Positions 11,210-23,354 of a stretch of DNA of 62,650 nt are shown here, piece after piece. Every line of letters starts with the position of its first letter. Position 1 is the first letter of the stretch. The notes below the pieces were generated by a model, which saw nothing but the letters and a program-made list of their open reading frames with translations, was not told the origin of the DNA and did no database searches. This DNA comes from Gymnopus androsaceus JB14. Its lineage: Eukaryota; Basidiomycota; Agaricomycetes; Agaricales; Omphalotaceae. The position numbers and the translations under genes are program-made. The stretch is from assembly GCA_009733575.1 (NCBI GenBank), contig ML769751.1, positions 1 to 62,650 of the forward strand. Direction: 5' to 3'.

Positions 11210-12300
11210 GGTAGATTTGTATAAGTAATATGATGGGTAATACAGTGACTTCTACTTAGGATATGTTTAATTTATACCATTGCTCCAGCATAATTGTTCC
11301 CAACAGCTCTGATCTAGATGCTGAGTCTTCAACTCACAGCTATTATAATATGATGCCCACCATGGATCAGTCATTCTCTGCGACCCATCCAATGGAGGAC
11401 CTGAGCTAAGGGCTCATGTGAGTGGTGGGGCACAAGGAAATGCTTCTGACATTCTGGATGTAACAGGCAAAAAGTCAAAAATTGGTCAGGTGTTAGGAGA
11501 GATTGTGAGGTTGTATGGCCGAGAATTCGCATGAGAAGCTTGTCGGGAAGCCCCTGAATACTAGAAATTGGTCCATGGAAGATGTAATTGTGGAAGATGT
11601 AATTGTGGGAGTTGTTGCATTTCTCATCACTCCCTTGTCTTCATGGTGGCTTCTCCACCATTTCCTGAATCCCGCACTCCCTGGATAGGAAGAGGTTGAA
11701 TCCGGTTGAGGGGTCAAGGGCCCCTTGCCATCCGTTGGAGCTCGTATTCAGACTAGTACTTGACGTGTTAATAGCAGTTACTACTGAGTCATTGAAAGTA
11801 GTTTCATTAGGGACAGAATGCAGAGTCATGTAACCAAAAATCAATCCCTAGTGTCACGAATTGGCAACAGACAGTCTAACAACTCGGAATCATCAACCAA
11901 AAGTTGAAGCCCAAGTTACCGTAAAATGTCTTAATGACTACGTGCATCTTGGCAACAAATGCAATAATCCAAATGCGGAATTAAGTTTCATGACCGCCCG
12001 CGGCGATCCAGTGAGTATCCAAAAGAAAAACTATGCTAATGTTTTGATTTTGCAGAGCCTGCACCTCATCAGAAGTATCTATGGCATCCGCAGCAATGTT
12101 CATCTTCTACCACAAGGTGATGAGACCTGTTCGGATCCGAGTAGCAAGCCAGAGACGGGTCGCGAGGATACATATCATATATTCCTTGTACTAGTACTCA
12201 TCATCGTCTTGAAACTTGAACAGGATTTCTTTCAGAATGATCTCTAGATTTGCTATCCGCCAGCTGTGATTAGCAACGATGGGTGAGTCGCAAGGAGGAT
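11210..12300. other. Duplicated 5' flank of membrane gene A
   Basis: This stretch is homologous to the upstream flank of copy B (about 33000-34340). Both share blocks such as gagattgtgaggttgtatgg, agcttgtcgggaagcccctg (ttgtt in B), and tgttttgattttgcagag. A shorter version lies upstream of copies C and D. The block gtgagtatcc...ttttgcag at 12011-12056 looks like an intron, so a divergent transcript is possible, but no protein is recognised. Confidence 0.5.
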
Positions 12301-14372
12301 ATGGCATCTTTAGATTGAAGTAGGACTTGATAAATGTTTCACATGGGTGGGCCGTGCTAAACCTGGGACTCAGAGGAGTGGTAGTGTTGATGCGACTGAT
12401 CTTAGGTCTGAGGAGTTCTAACTAGGGTGTATAATTTACATATAGGTGGATATTTGCATTTGGTTTGGTCTGTTGTACATGTATTCTAGTTGGATAGCGT
12501 TCTGAAGTGTTATATTTCTTGTAGTGCATTATAGGTATGAAGGAACGGTTGTTGGTCAGTGGAACACGAGGTACGAGAATTGTTTGAGAATCAACTTGCT
12601 ATTTGTAGTACTACTGATATCTTCTTCATCTCTGTATTAGAAGGTTATATCTTGCTGAATATTACTTGGTGGGGTAGATAGTGAGCTTGAAGGAGTTCTT
12701 TATATACTGTACAAATTGTATTTCCGCAGTCCACAGTACTGCGGGGACTGTGCATTACTGTGCTTTGGCTGCAGCTGCTGTGCCACTACATTTATAGTAA
12801 TACTACCTACATGTATAGTTAACTCTCAACCAATAATAAATAACACCAAACTACTGGGCAAGTATGAGTTCCGGATAGCTCCAGCTTGCCCTTCCAACAC
12901 TCTGTTCTAGTCCTTCCCTCATTCTGAAATCTTGCCAACCACATACAGTAAGTACCAGGTCAAGCTGTATTTATTGAATACCATTTTTGGTGCAATGGTG
13001 GCTAACATATATCATGTTGCAAGCTAGAATCATTACCAGCTTGGTTCCTACAAGCTGTTCTGAGTCTTGAGGATAATTGGAGTATAATTATAATCTCTTT
13101 GAGTTGGAACACTACTCTTACACTTTGTACATAGAAGTACAGTACTGTACCATTTTGATCAATTTGGCAGCCCCTTGTGACCATGACCAACATGACAAAA
13201 TTTTGAATTTGGCACCTTGCAGCTCTGCCACATGACCACAGCAAAATTCCAGCACTTTCAAAATGTGACCTGTGACCTGTTCAAATTTCAGCACATCAGA
13301 AGGCTTCTGTGACCCATGACTGCCAAATAAATTGCAGTACTGTCCCACTTTTTTCAATTAGACAGTCATGGGCCACAGGCCTATGAAATGTTGTGAAATT
13401 TTATGGTAGTCATGGATCACCACACAAAATTTGTCCAAAATTGACAGCTTTGACCAGCTTTAGCACCAAAAAAGCTTACAAATATTGCCTTGCCTTATAG
13501 GGAAATTTGTAAAAATCATAAATTCAACACAGTGGTCACAGGTCACAGGGCATGTTGAATTGAATGAAATGTAACAGTATTGTTGGACAAGAATTGAATA
13601 TTATGCTTGTGTGGATTAGACATAATGCAACATCTGGAACTGGCTTTCTGTTGTAAAGACCCAAATACATAGTACTGCTTAGTGCTCTAGTGTCACCTAG
13701 TAAAGTAAGATAATTATCAGACCCTTATTGACAGAATCACACATCAAATCTGGATGTGAGTTTGACATTTGCCCTGGTTATTGCAGATTTTTATTGACAT
13801 TGCTCCCACATCTTTTCCTTCAACTCTTGTGTAAGATAGTAAGTCCTCATTCATCCTCTGAGTCACTCTCCAATCCCTTTCATAAATACCTTCACACTTT
13901 ACTCATTGTAATATATATATATATATATTATTTACTATTAATATCACTTACTTACTACCAGTAGCAATAAAATTTGATTGTTTTACCTCATTTTATCATC
14001 CAAATCCTACGCAAAGGCATGTAAAAAAATATAAATCCCCAAGAAAGGAATGACAGCAGCAAATATTCAGTGGTGATACCAATCTATAGATCAAATGATT
14101 TGTATTTATGGCCCAAAAGGGCAAGATATTGGATTCCATAATGTACTATGCAACACTAGGTAGAGTCAAGGTTGCTAGCTGAGCTAGGGCACTAGCCAAT
14201 GCTCCCCAGTGTCAATGACTAGTTCCCCACAACAAAAGGTACCAGGCATCACAAATTCTGATTAAAAGCAAAGACAAGAATGATGAGGAAAAGAGAAGAT
14301 AATATTGAGAATTAGGAGGTACTGATGAGATTGAAGCTAAGGACTAAGCTACAGCTACAACTACTATATATA
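12301..14372. other. Non-coding stretch, no gene seen
   Basis: Nothing coding is recognised. The segment 13130-13560 is rich in 'tgaccatgac', 'gtgacctgtgacctgttc' and 'cagtactgtacca' motifs, similar in flavour to the mariner-type MITE at 14373 but without clear matching ends. A short (AT)n run lies near 13911-13928. Confidence 0.4.
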
Positions 14373-14750
14373 CTGTACTGTTTTGACCAAAAGTTCACGG
14401 TATGTGATGTGTGACCTCTACTGTTCAGAAAATTCAGTGTTCACAAAGTGCAGTGACCTGTGACCAATCTGTGAACTGTTCACTGGCATTGAGTCCACCT
14501 GTCCTTCTAGTTCATGATATGGTGGATATCTTGTTTTGAAGCCAGAAATGGCTTGTTTGTAAGTAAATCAAGGCTGATTTGAGTGTTTTTAAGGATTTTT
14601 TAAACCATTTTTGAGGAATATTTTTTAAAATATATTTTGTTTCAGTTGTCATGGTGTTCACAGCCCAAAATGACCAGTGACACCCTCCCGTGAACTGTTC
14701 ATTTTGAGCCAAAGTGACGCGTGACTGAACTTTTGGTCAAAACGGTACAG
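14373..14750. mobile_element. Tc1/mariner-type MITE, copy 1
   Basis: Inverted ends CTGTACTGTTTTGACCAAAA at 14373 and TTTTGGTCAAAACGGTACAG ending at 14750 match over about 25 bp with one difference. They are flanked by TA on both sides (14371-14372, 14751-14752), as for Tc1/mariner elements. The 378-bp interior has no coding capacity and repeats gtgac/gttca motifs. A shorter, decayed copy sits at about 47000-47173. Confidence 0.85.
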
Positions 14751-16512
14751 TACTAGAGTACAAGCCCTAAGCCCAGTACCCTAAATCCTATACATAAGGT
14801 AACAATGCATGAAACAATGAAAGACAACAGTGTAGACAAAGGTAAGTAATAAATGATCATACATGCATACCTAGCACCAAATGCAGCATACTAGCATGAG
14901 GTGTGATCAAAGTGATCAATGGATGATTAAGGATCAAACAATCATACAATGATCATACATCTGTCAAAGAAAGAAACATAAGTAAACAACACAGCTGCAC
15001 ACCTAAACAAGCACATACTTAAGTAATGCCAAGGAAATATAAAGGTAAACAAAGGAAATGATAAGTAATAGTCCATGTGGCATGAGATAAGATGAAGTGT
15101 GGAGGCTTCTTGATCCCATACCACCATCATATCGAGAATATTCCCACACTACGTGGCAATTTTTCGCTGTGCTGGCAACCCAAGGGCATTGCACTGGCTG
15201 CTCTTGGGCATAGGACCTGAAGATGGGCAGTGAGCCGCACCCTGCTTAGCACACAGAAGGCTTTTGGCCATCACTCTCTTGCAGGACTGCCCAGTAATCT
15301 CAACATTACCTCCACAGTATGGTCTGGAGTGGGCAAATGGTGGCATTACCCTACTGCTGGACCTCTCTGTTAACAGCTGGACACCATTTGGAGCAACCGT
15401 CTTTTTCCACCACCACTGACCACATCCCATCCAATCCGACCCACCACCTTTGGCCTCTGTGCCTTCATCCATATCTTTACCAAATTCTCACATTCCATCC
15501 TTGACCTGGGTCCATAATGGCACTGTTATGGGAACTACACATGAAGACCATCCAGCATATTCAGACTCTCCAGCATGGTCAGCGGCTCTAGGACTACCAA
15601 CTTAAAAGGGACTTGTCTAACCTACGCTCTTGGACTTACCACAGGGACTAGTCCACCCAACCTGCCACCTAGCCAGTGGTCTTGCTTGCAGAGCAGAGTG
15701 AGTGTTGTCTGGATTCCCGTTGGGTTTCATCACTGCACTGAGGTGGCATGTGCTCAAACATCCACTTATATGATGGGGAAGGGAGAGAATTGGCCCGGTT
15801 AGGATTACAAAGGTATAACTGGGTCAAGTATTCTCGGGACTTGCAAAGAGGTAATAGGGACTGGGGGAGCACAGGAAGGAGGGGGAGAGGAGCGGGGAAA
15901 GTGTGATTCCCTTCACTTATTACAATATGATCTCATGGCATGGACAATTCAGGATTTACACAACCACTGTTTAATCAAGCCTTAGTGGCTAGGCAGAGCT
16001 TGCTCCTGTGAGCAGGCACTGTCGAGGCCTCCCATGGGAGCCTAACATTGTAGAAAGACTTTACACACGAGCAGTTACATTATGGATATGATCTGTATGA
16101 CAGGGGTTTGCTACCATATGCTTATGCACCACAGCGAATAAACAAGGATCTAAATAAAATAAAAAAAGATGAAGTGTTTGTAACACCCAGTGCTACATAG
16201 CATTGGTGCAAGTTCCAGATGGATACTAAGAATGAGCCTAACCACTTAGGAAGCCCAAGGTGCACTGGCACCTAAGATACTATCAAAATTCCCTAACTCA
16301 CCTGCTATGGGTTTGGGGTTGGCAATAAAGGTTGAAGCTGAGTGTGTAGAAAGAGAAGTGTTTGTGTGAAGACAATAAGACTCTGTTCAGCAATGGCATC
16401 TGGATTCCAGATTCCTGCAATTAATAATCAGTAGAAAAATATTCTCATGTCACAATTTCATATTGTCTTCTGCATTCTTGTCCTTTATACACATTGAAAC
16501 AACTGTTCTTCA
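14751..16512. other. Unassigned stretch with a dispersed repeat
   Basis: No gene recognised. About 14860-14925 (caaatgcagcatactagcat, then gaggtgtgatcaaag) recurs inverted at about 24825-24875, so this is a dispersed repeat. A Cys-rich open frame at 15149-15472 on the minus strand has no recognisable domain. Confidence 0.4.
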
Positions 16513-18506
16513 ATGGAATCTGAGGAAACTCCTGCCAAAATACCTCCTGGGACCCCAAGCCAACTCCTCAACCAAGAAATACATGTAAATTGCACTGCAA
16601 CATCACAAAACCAGCTGTTTGGACAGATGCAGATATTCATGCCTTCTTAGACTATTTGGTTGCCAACAAGGCAAGGGCCGGAGATGGAGGGAACTTCCCT
16701 GGAGCTGTCTACACTGAGGCAGCTATTGAGGTCAACAAAGCACTCACTGAAGGAGCAGAAAAAAGGGTGGACTCATGCAAGAATAAGCACACCAAGGTAT
16801 GTGATTATTCTTGTAGCTTTCAGGTTTCTCAGCATTTTCTGTCAGTATCTCCATCCAACCTTTAAAATTTGCAACACAATTGACCATGCTTCTGGTATTG
16901 GTGGTTTTGATACAGCACTTGGTGGCCATGTTACTCCTAAGACAGAAATGATGTGGCTAGATCTTGTCTCAAAACATCCCAAATGTGAACCATACAAGAA
17001 CAAGGGATGGGCTATCTGGCCAAAGATGAAGGAGATCCTGGGCTCACCTCCACCTCAAGGGCTCCAAGTTTATTGTGCTGGCTCTTGTGGAAGGGCTACC
17101 TGCTTGCCAGGTAGAATTCTGCAATATGACCTTCTTTGGTTCCAGTCCTTGTTGGACATTCAATTCCCTGACCTTGCCTTTACTCCTTCTTTATTATTTG
17201 GTTCGTATATAATTTGAGATATTGGTATGAAATTTGCTTTATTCTTTTATTCCTTCATTTTATCATTACTTACAATTGGTACAATACTGGAGAGGTGAAG
17301 ACAACGTACTGGGCCTACTCCCAGCATGTCTTTTGTATGGGAATTACATTCAAGGCATCAATATGCCTTGGTTTGCATATTCTATTGCGGGGATGTGATT
17401 TGAAGTCTAATCCAATCTGATTAGAGATCAAATTAGTACGCATTTCTTACTTTACAATTAGTACCTATTTTCGGGTATAAAGGACCTCGCATCCAAACAA
17501 ATGAAAATGTTCTTCCTGTCCCAAACCACCAACAAGTGGAAAGCTCAACGTAGCTGCAGGGCTCGTCCCCACCTCATATTTTGAGTTCATTATCTGCTTA
17601 ACATGTCAATTATTGTTCTTTCTCATCTACGGCTACTTGCACCAATGTGTCCAGTGGTTCTTTTTATTCATTCTCATTGTGCATCTACATGGACATTGAT
17701 TCCCTATCAATAGACCTTTCTGGCTGGTTCCAACACCCCCAATACCCACTCACTCTTGGTCCAGGTGCCTGTAGACACCTCCGGCCATCCCAGTTCACCC
17801 CTTGGTGTGTCTCTCTCCTCACAGCTGCTTAGTCTCGGTTCCCCTGCAAACCAAACTCCTCCTCTACACTCTACAGGTGAACCAACAAGTCAATTGCATG
17901 AACGCAGTGAGAGTCCTACTTGGGACATTGAAAAAAGTAATAGTGCTCTCCCAGATGAGTCACAGGTATGGATTTTTATGGTATTTCATTTTTTTTCTCA
18001 ATCTTTTAATAGAGCCAGATCTCAGGTACAGAATTTGCGAGTTTTTCACAGGTATGTGTTTTTTAACATGTTTTTTGGGTGTATTATATTGTAGCTTACT
18101 GCTGAGTAGTCCTAGGACATAGGTGATCCATTTGGGTCTGATTCAGGGGATGATGGACAATCTCAGGTATGAATCTTGGTTTAATCTTTTTTCTTTTCTT
18201 TTCTCATAGCTATACAGCCTCCTGCAAAAACTCCTGGCAGAGTGTGCAAGCAGCCAGCAGGTCCACCCCCATTATCCAAGAGAGCTTGTATGAGTGGTGG
18301 AGATGCCATGGGGGTGCTTGGTTCAGCAATGGACCAATTCACCACTGCAATGATAGGTGCACTTGGCACTGCTCCTGCACCTGCACCTCTGCCTGTTCCA
18401 CCATTGATGCAGGTAGCATCTCAGCAGCCTATTACTGCAAGTTCAGTTGCAGCTGCAGCTGTAACTTTAATGCAAAGTACATGGACAATAGTCCTACACT
18501 ATTTAA

Positions 18507-19065
18507 TGCAAAGTAACAGGGCAACTATCCAGCCCTATAAGACTTGAACTTTGTAATATCCATAGAGGCTGAATGAGGCATCATGGGAAAAAATGGACAA
18601 AATTTTCAAGCCTTGTGCATAATGTGACCCTGACCTCCACTGCCAAACCCTAGTTTTACCCTGACTATCCATAACCCTAATAATCCCTAACCCTAATATC
18701 TCCAACCCTAAACCTTCTACTGTAGATAGCGGGGCAAGCCCCACACCCCAGACTTCATCCTCATCCCTAACCCTAACCCCAACCCCTAACCTTAACCTGT
18801 GTGGACCAGGTTAGGGTTAGCTGAAGCTAACCCTAACCCTAACACTTCCATTGATCACATGCTATTCACATTTTCCTGATTTGAACATTGATATCTTATC
18901 TTAACCCTAGCCCAACCCAACCCTAACCCTAACCCTACCCTAACCTCGTCCTAACATACCATATCCTACTCCTAATAGTACTATATATGTACTAGTAATG
19001 GATCAGTAAGAATTGTAGTTTAGGTATAGTTTAGATAGGCTGGATAGTTGCCCTGTTACTTTGCA
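18507..19065. mobile_element. TTAA-flanked TIR element carrying telomere-like repeats
   Basis: Perfect inverted ends: TGCAAAGTAACAGGGCAACT at 18507, continuing for 28 bp, and its inverse ending at 19065 (...GTTACTTTGCA). TTAA lies on both sides (18503-18506, 19066-19069), the target duplication of piggyBac-type elements. Because TTAA is palindromic it could instead be part of the repeat with a TA target. Length is 559 bp with no transposase. It interrupts the Myb/SANT-like gene. Confidence 0.8.
18640..18965. repeat. Interstitial telomere-like CCCTAA/TTAGGG array
   Basis: Degenerate (CCCTAA)n blocks at about 18640-18800, 18824-18842 and 18902-18947 surround a short inverted TTAGGGTTAG segment at 18811-18820, all within the TTAA-flanked element. 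The core 'gtgtggaccagg-tagggt-agct' is shared with the insertion at 28477-29140. The array lies inside a mobile element, so it does not mark a chromosome end. Confidence 0.75.
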
Positions 19066-19470
19066 TTAAGTACCTTAGGGATGTTACCTGTGTACTTTCC
19101 ATTGTTACCACAACCATGGGTGTCAGTTGGGACTCCCCATCACCACTGACAGATTGCCCTTTCAAGGGTTGAGCAAGAGCCAGAGCTCACTCTTGTTGAC
19201 CATCTAGACTTAATCAAGATGTTTGAGCAGGATGATACATTGGTGGATTCATGTCTTGGATTTTTGCAAGATGAATTACAGGCAATGTGGATTGAATGGA
19301 AACTTGTTGCATTTTGTTGTAATGTATTTATGTAGATACATTTATTAATTCTATTCAGTACCATTAATTAGACATTCTTGTAGCAATTCCTGGTAGCTAT
19401 CCCACATTGCTTGTGCAATTGAATCATGTTGCAGCTCTGCATGTGCCTTCCCTGCTGGCCCAACAAGTTT

Positions 19471-19784
19471 TGTGCAGCATATAAGCTATGAGGTGCAGTG
19501 ACTAGCACTCACCAAGTGGTTAAGCTTGTAGAGCAGATAGAGAGAGGTAAAAGACTAGTAGAAGTTGTTATCATTAGCAGTACTACAGGAGTCCTTATAT
19601 ACTGTTGTACTGTATTCATTACATATATGGTAGTATCCTTCTAGTATGTTCTATGTACATGACCTATGATGTCATCCATAAAGCTACTTACTAAGATACT
19701 ACTGAGGCTGAGTAAGACTACCTTGGCAATGACTGATAGTGTCATATGACCGAGATGATGACTGATATCATCATTCGTTCAATA
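19471..19784 (-). repeat. 3' LTR of copia element 2
   Basis: Homologous to the outer parts of 23355-24710. On the minus strand it begins TATTGAACGAATG (the other LTR begins TGTTGAATGAATG) and ends CTGCACA. It abuts the polypurine tract at 19785. Confidence 0.8.
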
Positions 19785-20663
19785 CTCCCCCTTGCTGAGG
19801 TTGTAGAGGTAGAATTCCTCAATCAGCGATGAATTCAATGCCAAGTCAATCTTGGCAATGTTTGAATTTAACCCAAACAAGATTCTTAGTTAAAAGATCT
19901 GTGACATTCTGATCTGTTGGAATATAATAAAGTATCACAAGTCCTGACTCAGTAGTTTCCCTGATGTGGTGATATTGGACATCAATATGTTTAGTCTGAC
20001 AATCTTGAGCCTGATTATTAGCCATAAAGATTGAACCCATGTTATCACCAAGAAGTGGGAATCCAGTCAGTGGGAATCCAATTTCCCCAAGTAAATTGAG
20101 GATCCACCTGATTTGTCTGCAACAGTCACTTAAAGCCATATATTCAGCTTCGGTGGAAGATAAAGCAACTGTTTTCTGGAGATACAAAGTCCAGGACACA
20201 ATTCCCTTGGCCAGTTTGAGAATGTACCCAGTTTGGGATCAATGTGTATCAATCTGAGTTGGCATAGAAGCCTTCTCCAGAGTTCCCATCATAGACAAGA
20301 AAATATTCGGCGGTACCAATAAGGTAGCGAATAATATAATAAGCCTTGTTCAGATGATTCTGAGAAGGATTTGCTGAATGTTGTGACATTTTTGCCACAT
20401 GGTAGGCTATGTCGGCTCTTGTTCCAAGCAACAAATATAATAAGGAGCCAATCACTTGTTGGTACTCCTGGTGTCTTTTGGGATCAACAGGACCATCATA
20501 TTTAGAAGGCTGATATCCTGCCGATAGTGGAGTTCACACTACTTTGGTGTTTGTTAATTTAAAGTGCTTTATAATCTTTTAAAGATATTCTGACTGATCT
20601 AAGGTCAAACACTGCTTAGATCTGTCATGCCAAATGTGCATGCCTAAGAACTCCTGTGCTGCA

Positions 20664-21313
20664 TAGGGTTTGGAGATACAATTCATTAAACTGCAAATAA
20701 ATCATAAATTGCATTGCATTGTACTGCAAAATGTATCACTAGAGCTTGTACTGATACACAATTTAAATCAGTACAGGTTTAAAGTTTATTCATAGTCCAA
20801 AAATTCCTTAAACTGCTTAGAATCAGTTTAAATCAGTACATGTTTACACATAGTGGAACCTGTACAAACTCTTCATTATACCTATACAAGAAGCTCACAG
20901 AGCACTTTTTTACTTGAATCTTGATCAAGATGCATTTTTAATAATATGTAGGCATTATTAGTACTTCCTATAACATGATTACTGTAAGACATTACTTATC
21001 TAGCATTGAAATAGTGTATAAATGATCAGTTCATATCAGTTTATACTGATATAAACCAATTTGAATCTGAACTGATTTGAACTACATAAATTGTATTGTA
21101 CTGCACTGGTTGTATTGTTTATACTGATATAAACCAATTTGAATCTGAACTGATTTGAACTACATAAATTGTATTGTACTGCACTGGTTGTATCAGTACA
21201 ATCAGTACAGATATGCAGTTTAACTGAGTTTCAAGAAATCTTGTACTGATGCAATTCATGATTTATTGGATTTGGGCCAAATAAATTGAATTGAATTGTA
21301 TCTCAAAACCCTA
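20664..21313. mobile_element. hAT-type MITE inside copia element 2
   Basis: Inverted ends TAGGGTTTGGAGATACAATT at 20664 and AATTGTATCTCAAAACCCTA ending at 21313 differ at one position. The exact 8-bp target duplication is GTGCTGCA (20656-20663, 21314-21321). At 650 bp it has no coding capacity and is full of tactgat/gtactgat and tttaaatcagtac motifs. It interrupts the copia reverse transcriptase and is therefore younger than the retroelement. Confidence 0.92.
21040..21193. repeat. Two-copy 78-bp tandem duplication
   Basis: The block starting tttatactgatataaaccaa at 21040 repeats nearly exactly at 21118 inside the hAT MITE. It probably reflects slippage or unequal exchange after the MITE formed. 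Confidence 0.85.
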
Positions 21314-21746
21314 GTGCTGCACCCAAGTTGTGGCACTCCCAATGTTGCATAAACTCACGCTTCTTGCACATGACAAGTTCTTTGTCATTTCCCATGAACA
21401 ATGCATCATCAATGTAGATGATTGCAATTACACTCTTATTGTTTTCTTTGTAAACATATACACCGGCATCTGAAGCGCAACGTTTGAAGCCTAGATTCTG
21501 GGTCATCAACTTTGTACAAGCATACCACCAGGACAAACCAGCTTGCTTCAGGCTGTAAAGAGATTGGTGTAATCTCCAAACCTTGCTGCTATCCTTGACA
21601 AAGCCTTCAGGTTGTTCCATATAAATCTCCTCATCTAACTTGCCATATAGGAAGGCAGTTTTTACATCCAGTGCCTCCAGTTCCCAATCTTCTAGGGCAG
21701 TTAATGCAATGGGAGAGAACAATTTGTCATAATCCACTCCTTCTAC

Positions 21747-22712
21747 TTAAGAAGAATTTACTTGCCACTGCATGAAGGGGTCCTTGTAATCAAATTCCAA
21801 AGCTTCCATGGTCTCAAAGGGTTCAGCTTCCATCTTGAAGTCATTAGGGGCAACAGAAGCTTGAGCAACTTCAACTGACTCAAAGGCTTTCTTCTTCCCT
21901 TTGTACTTCTTACCTCCTTGGGATCCACGCTTCTTTCCATTGTTGAGTTGAGAAGATGAACCAGACTGCTGGTCCTGCTGCTGCTGGCCTTTGCCATGCT
22001 GCTTCTTCTGTTTCTTCCAATTGGGATTGAAGCAATGGCGTTTAACGCCACTGATCCGAGATTGAAGGGAGGATTGTTGCCTGGTACTGCGACGATTCCA
22101 TTCATTTTTGATCAAAGTCAAAATGTTGGAAACAGTCCAGTTGGTACCAGTTGTCGAAGTAAGAACCGAAGTTTTGAAACCTTCCCAAGAGTTTGGAAGA
22201 GCTGCCAAATAAAGAAGAACCTGGAGATTTGCATTAAACTTGAGATCATTCTCTGACAAGCGATGCAAAGTAGCAGTTAGGTTCCCAAGAGCTGGAACAG
22301 GATTTTCACCTTCCTTGACTTGGAAATGAATGGAAGACAGAAATTCCAAATAGACACCAGCAATACCCGATTTACCAAATTAGGCTTTGATAGCATCCTA
22401 GAGCTCTTTGGAACTCCTATCACCTCCACTTGGCGTAAGTGCCAGATGGTGATATTGGTATGGGAGTTTCATCAGGATGGCGCCTATGGCTTGCTCATCC
22501 ATGTCATCCCATTCCTGGTGCTCCTTATCATAGGCTTCCTTTTCAGCTGCTGTAGCAGTGGTAGCTGGTGTTGAGGGTTCAGACTTTGTCCCATCAACAT
22601 AGGGCCAAAGCTTCATAAACCTAAGGTATGCCTTCATGCTGGCTGCCCAAACAATCTGGTTGCTGCCATCATGCATGGGAATGTTGTTGAAGGTGGAAGA
22701 TGTGGAAGACAT
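21747..22712 (-). pseudogene. Copia element 2 Gag
   Basis: Starts at ATG 22712 with MSSTSSTFNNIPMHDGSNQ and continues YLRFMKLWPYVDG and DEQAIGAILMKLP, the copia gag_pre-integrase/UBN2 pattern. A frame change near 22390 leads to a second open part (to 21747) with VLLYLAALPNSWEGFKTSVL and a basic Lys/Gln-rich tail. There is no zinc knuckle before the deletion joint to reverse transcriptase. It would form the particle shell. Confidence 0.82.
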
Positions 22713-23336
22713 TTCGAAAAATTGGGTTGATCTGTGAAAGACAACTGATCAGTAGCTGTTATTATCAAACAGCAATGAAACCCAAATCGCACTCATGTTG
22801 CGTGTCACCTGTACACATGGTAACCAATGATTGCTTTTCCATCATTAGATCTCAGCCATTCCATCTGAGCATCTGATGTATCTAAGATCTATCTAAAAGA
22901 TCCTGTATGGCAGTTTGAAAGATCTCATGATGAGCAGCAACAATCAAGTGCGCATTGATCATTTGATTGTTTAAGGGACTTAAGCCATCAGGGGGGATTT
23001 GTATGTAGATCTATCTAAAAAAGATGTATCATGATAAAAATTTGTATAGTAATCAATGTGCCACACGATTCACATCAATAAGGGAGCTGTGAAGCCTTTA
23101 GACCCTTCTTCAGCATACTGGCGGGAGCAGTGTATGGCTTGGCCTGGTACCTGGGTTCATGAAAGAAAAAAGGTATTGTATGTAAATTTTGGGGCTTGAT
23201 TCATGCTACAGCCCAATATCATGACCATCCCACAGCAATCACCAACCACATTCAAAGGCTAGGGACAGCCCTCAAGGTGTACATGAACAGGGCCAAAGGC
23301 AACCTGATCATTGTGAAGCACAACAACAAGAGGGAC

Positions 23337-23354
23337 TCGGGGCCCATAACCTGT
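23337..23354 (-). promoter_or_regulatory. Probable primer-binding site of copia element 2
   Basis: Directly inside the 5' LTR the minus strand reads ACAGGTTATGGGCCCCGA. This is complementary to a GGGCCCATAACC-type anticodon arm, as in initiator tRNA-Met, the half-tRNA priming known from copia elements. Placement and sequence agree, but the host tRNA is not in hand. Confidence 0.55.

Larger units (their letters stand above)
16513..19335 (+). pseudogene. Myb/SANT-like DNA-binding protein gene, split by an insertion
   Basis: A Myb/SANT-like domain is encoded in two exons. The first reads VWTDADIHAFLDYLVANKAR, then AGDGGNFPGAVYTEAAI and a CKNKHTK segment near 16609-16797. The second contains WLDLVSKHPKCEPYKNKGWA near 16952-17010. 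A Ser/Thr/Pro-rich linker with probable short introns follows (about 17700-18180), then an Ala/Pro-rich region to about 18500. The conserved C-terminal block (VDHLDLIKMFEQDDTLVDSC) resumes at about 19190 and stops at 19333-19335. Between them sits the element at 18507-19065. Such proteins in agaricomycetes often accompany Harbinger-like transposons or are domesticated from them. A start at 16513 (MESEETPAK) is plausible but needs a very short intron, so the true start is uncertain. Confidence 0.65.
19846..21737 (-). pseudogene. Copia element 2 reverse transcriptase and RNase H
   Basis: The reverse transcriptase part (21737-21303) reads LEALDVKTAFLYGKLDEEIY, MEQPEGFVK and IIYIDDALFMGND (the YxDD box as YIDD), matching copia polymerases. 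After the hAT insertion (20664-21313), a connection segment (20455-20249) reads GSLLYLLLGTRADIAYHV. The RNase H part (20199-19846) reads ALSSTEAEYMALSDCCRQ and QTKHIDVQYHHIRE. The frame is broken between segments. The product would convert element RNA to DNA in virus-like particles, but this copy cannot make it. Confidence 0.88.

Noticed and set aside
11861..12247. 128-codon open frame upstream of membrane gene A
   Set aside because: Spans a likely intron and lies in a duplicated flank whose other copies do not keep the frame open.
15149..15472. 107-codon Cys-rich open frame on the minus strand
   Set aside because: No recognisable domain, no clear promoter or introns; composition fits chance.
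18640..18965. Telomeric repeats suggesting a chromosome end
   Set aside because: The arrays are short, degenerate, in both orientations, and lie inside a TTAA-flanked element within a gene.
20464..20640. Possible separate gene between RNase H and the hAT MITE
   Set aside because: It is the continuation of the copia polymerase connection region with frame changes.
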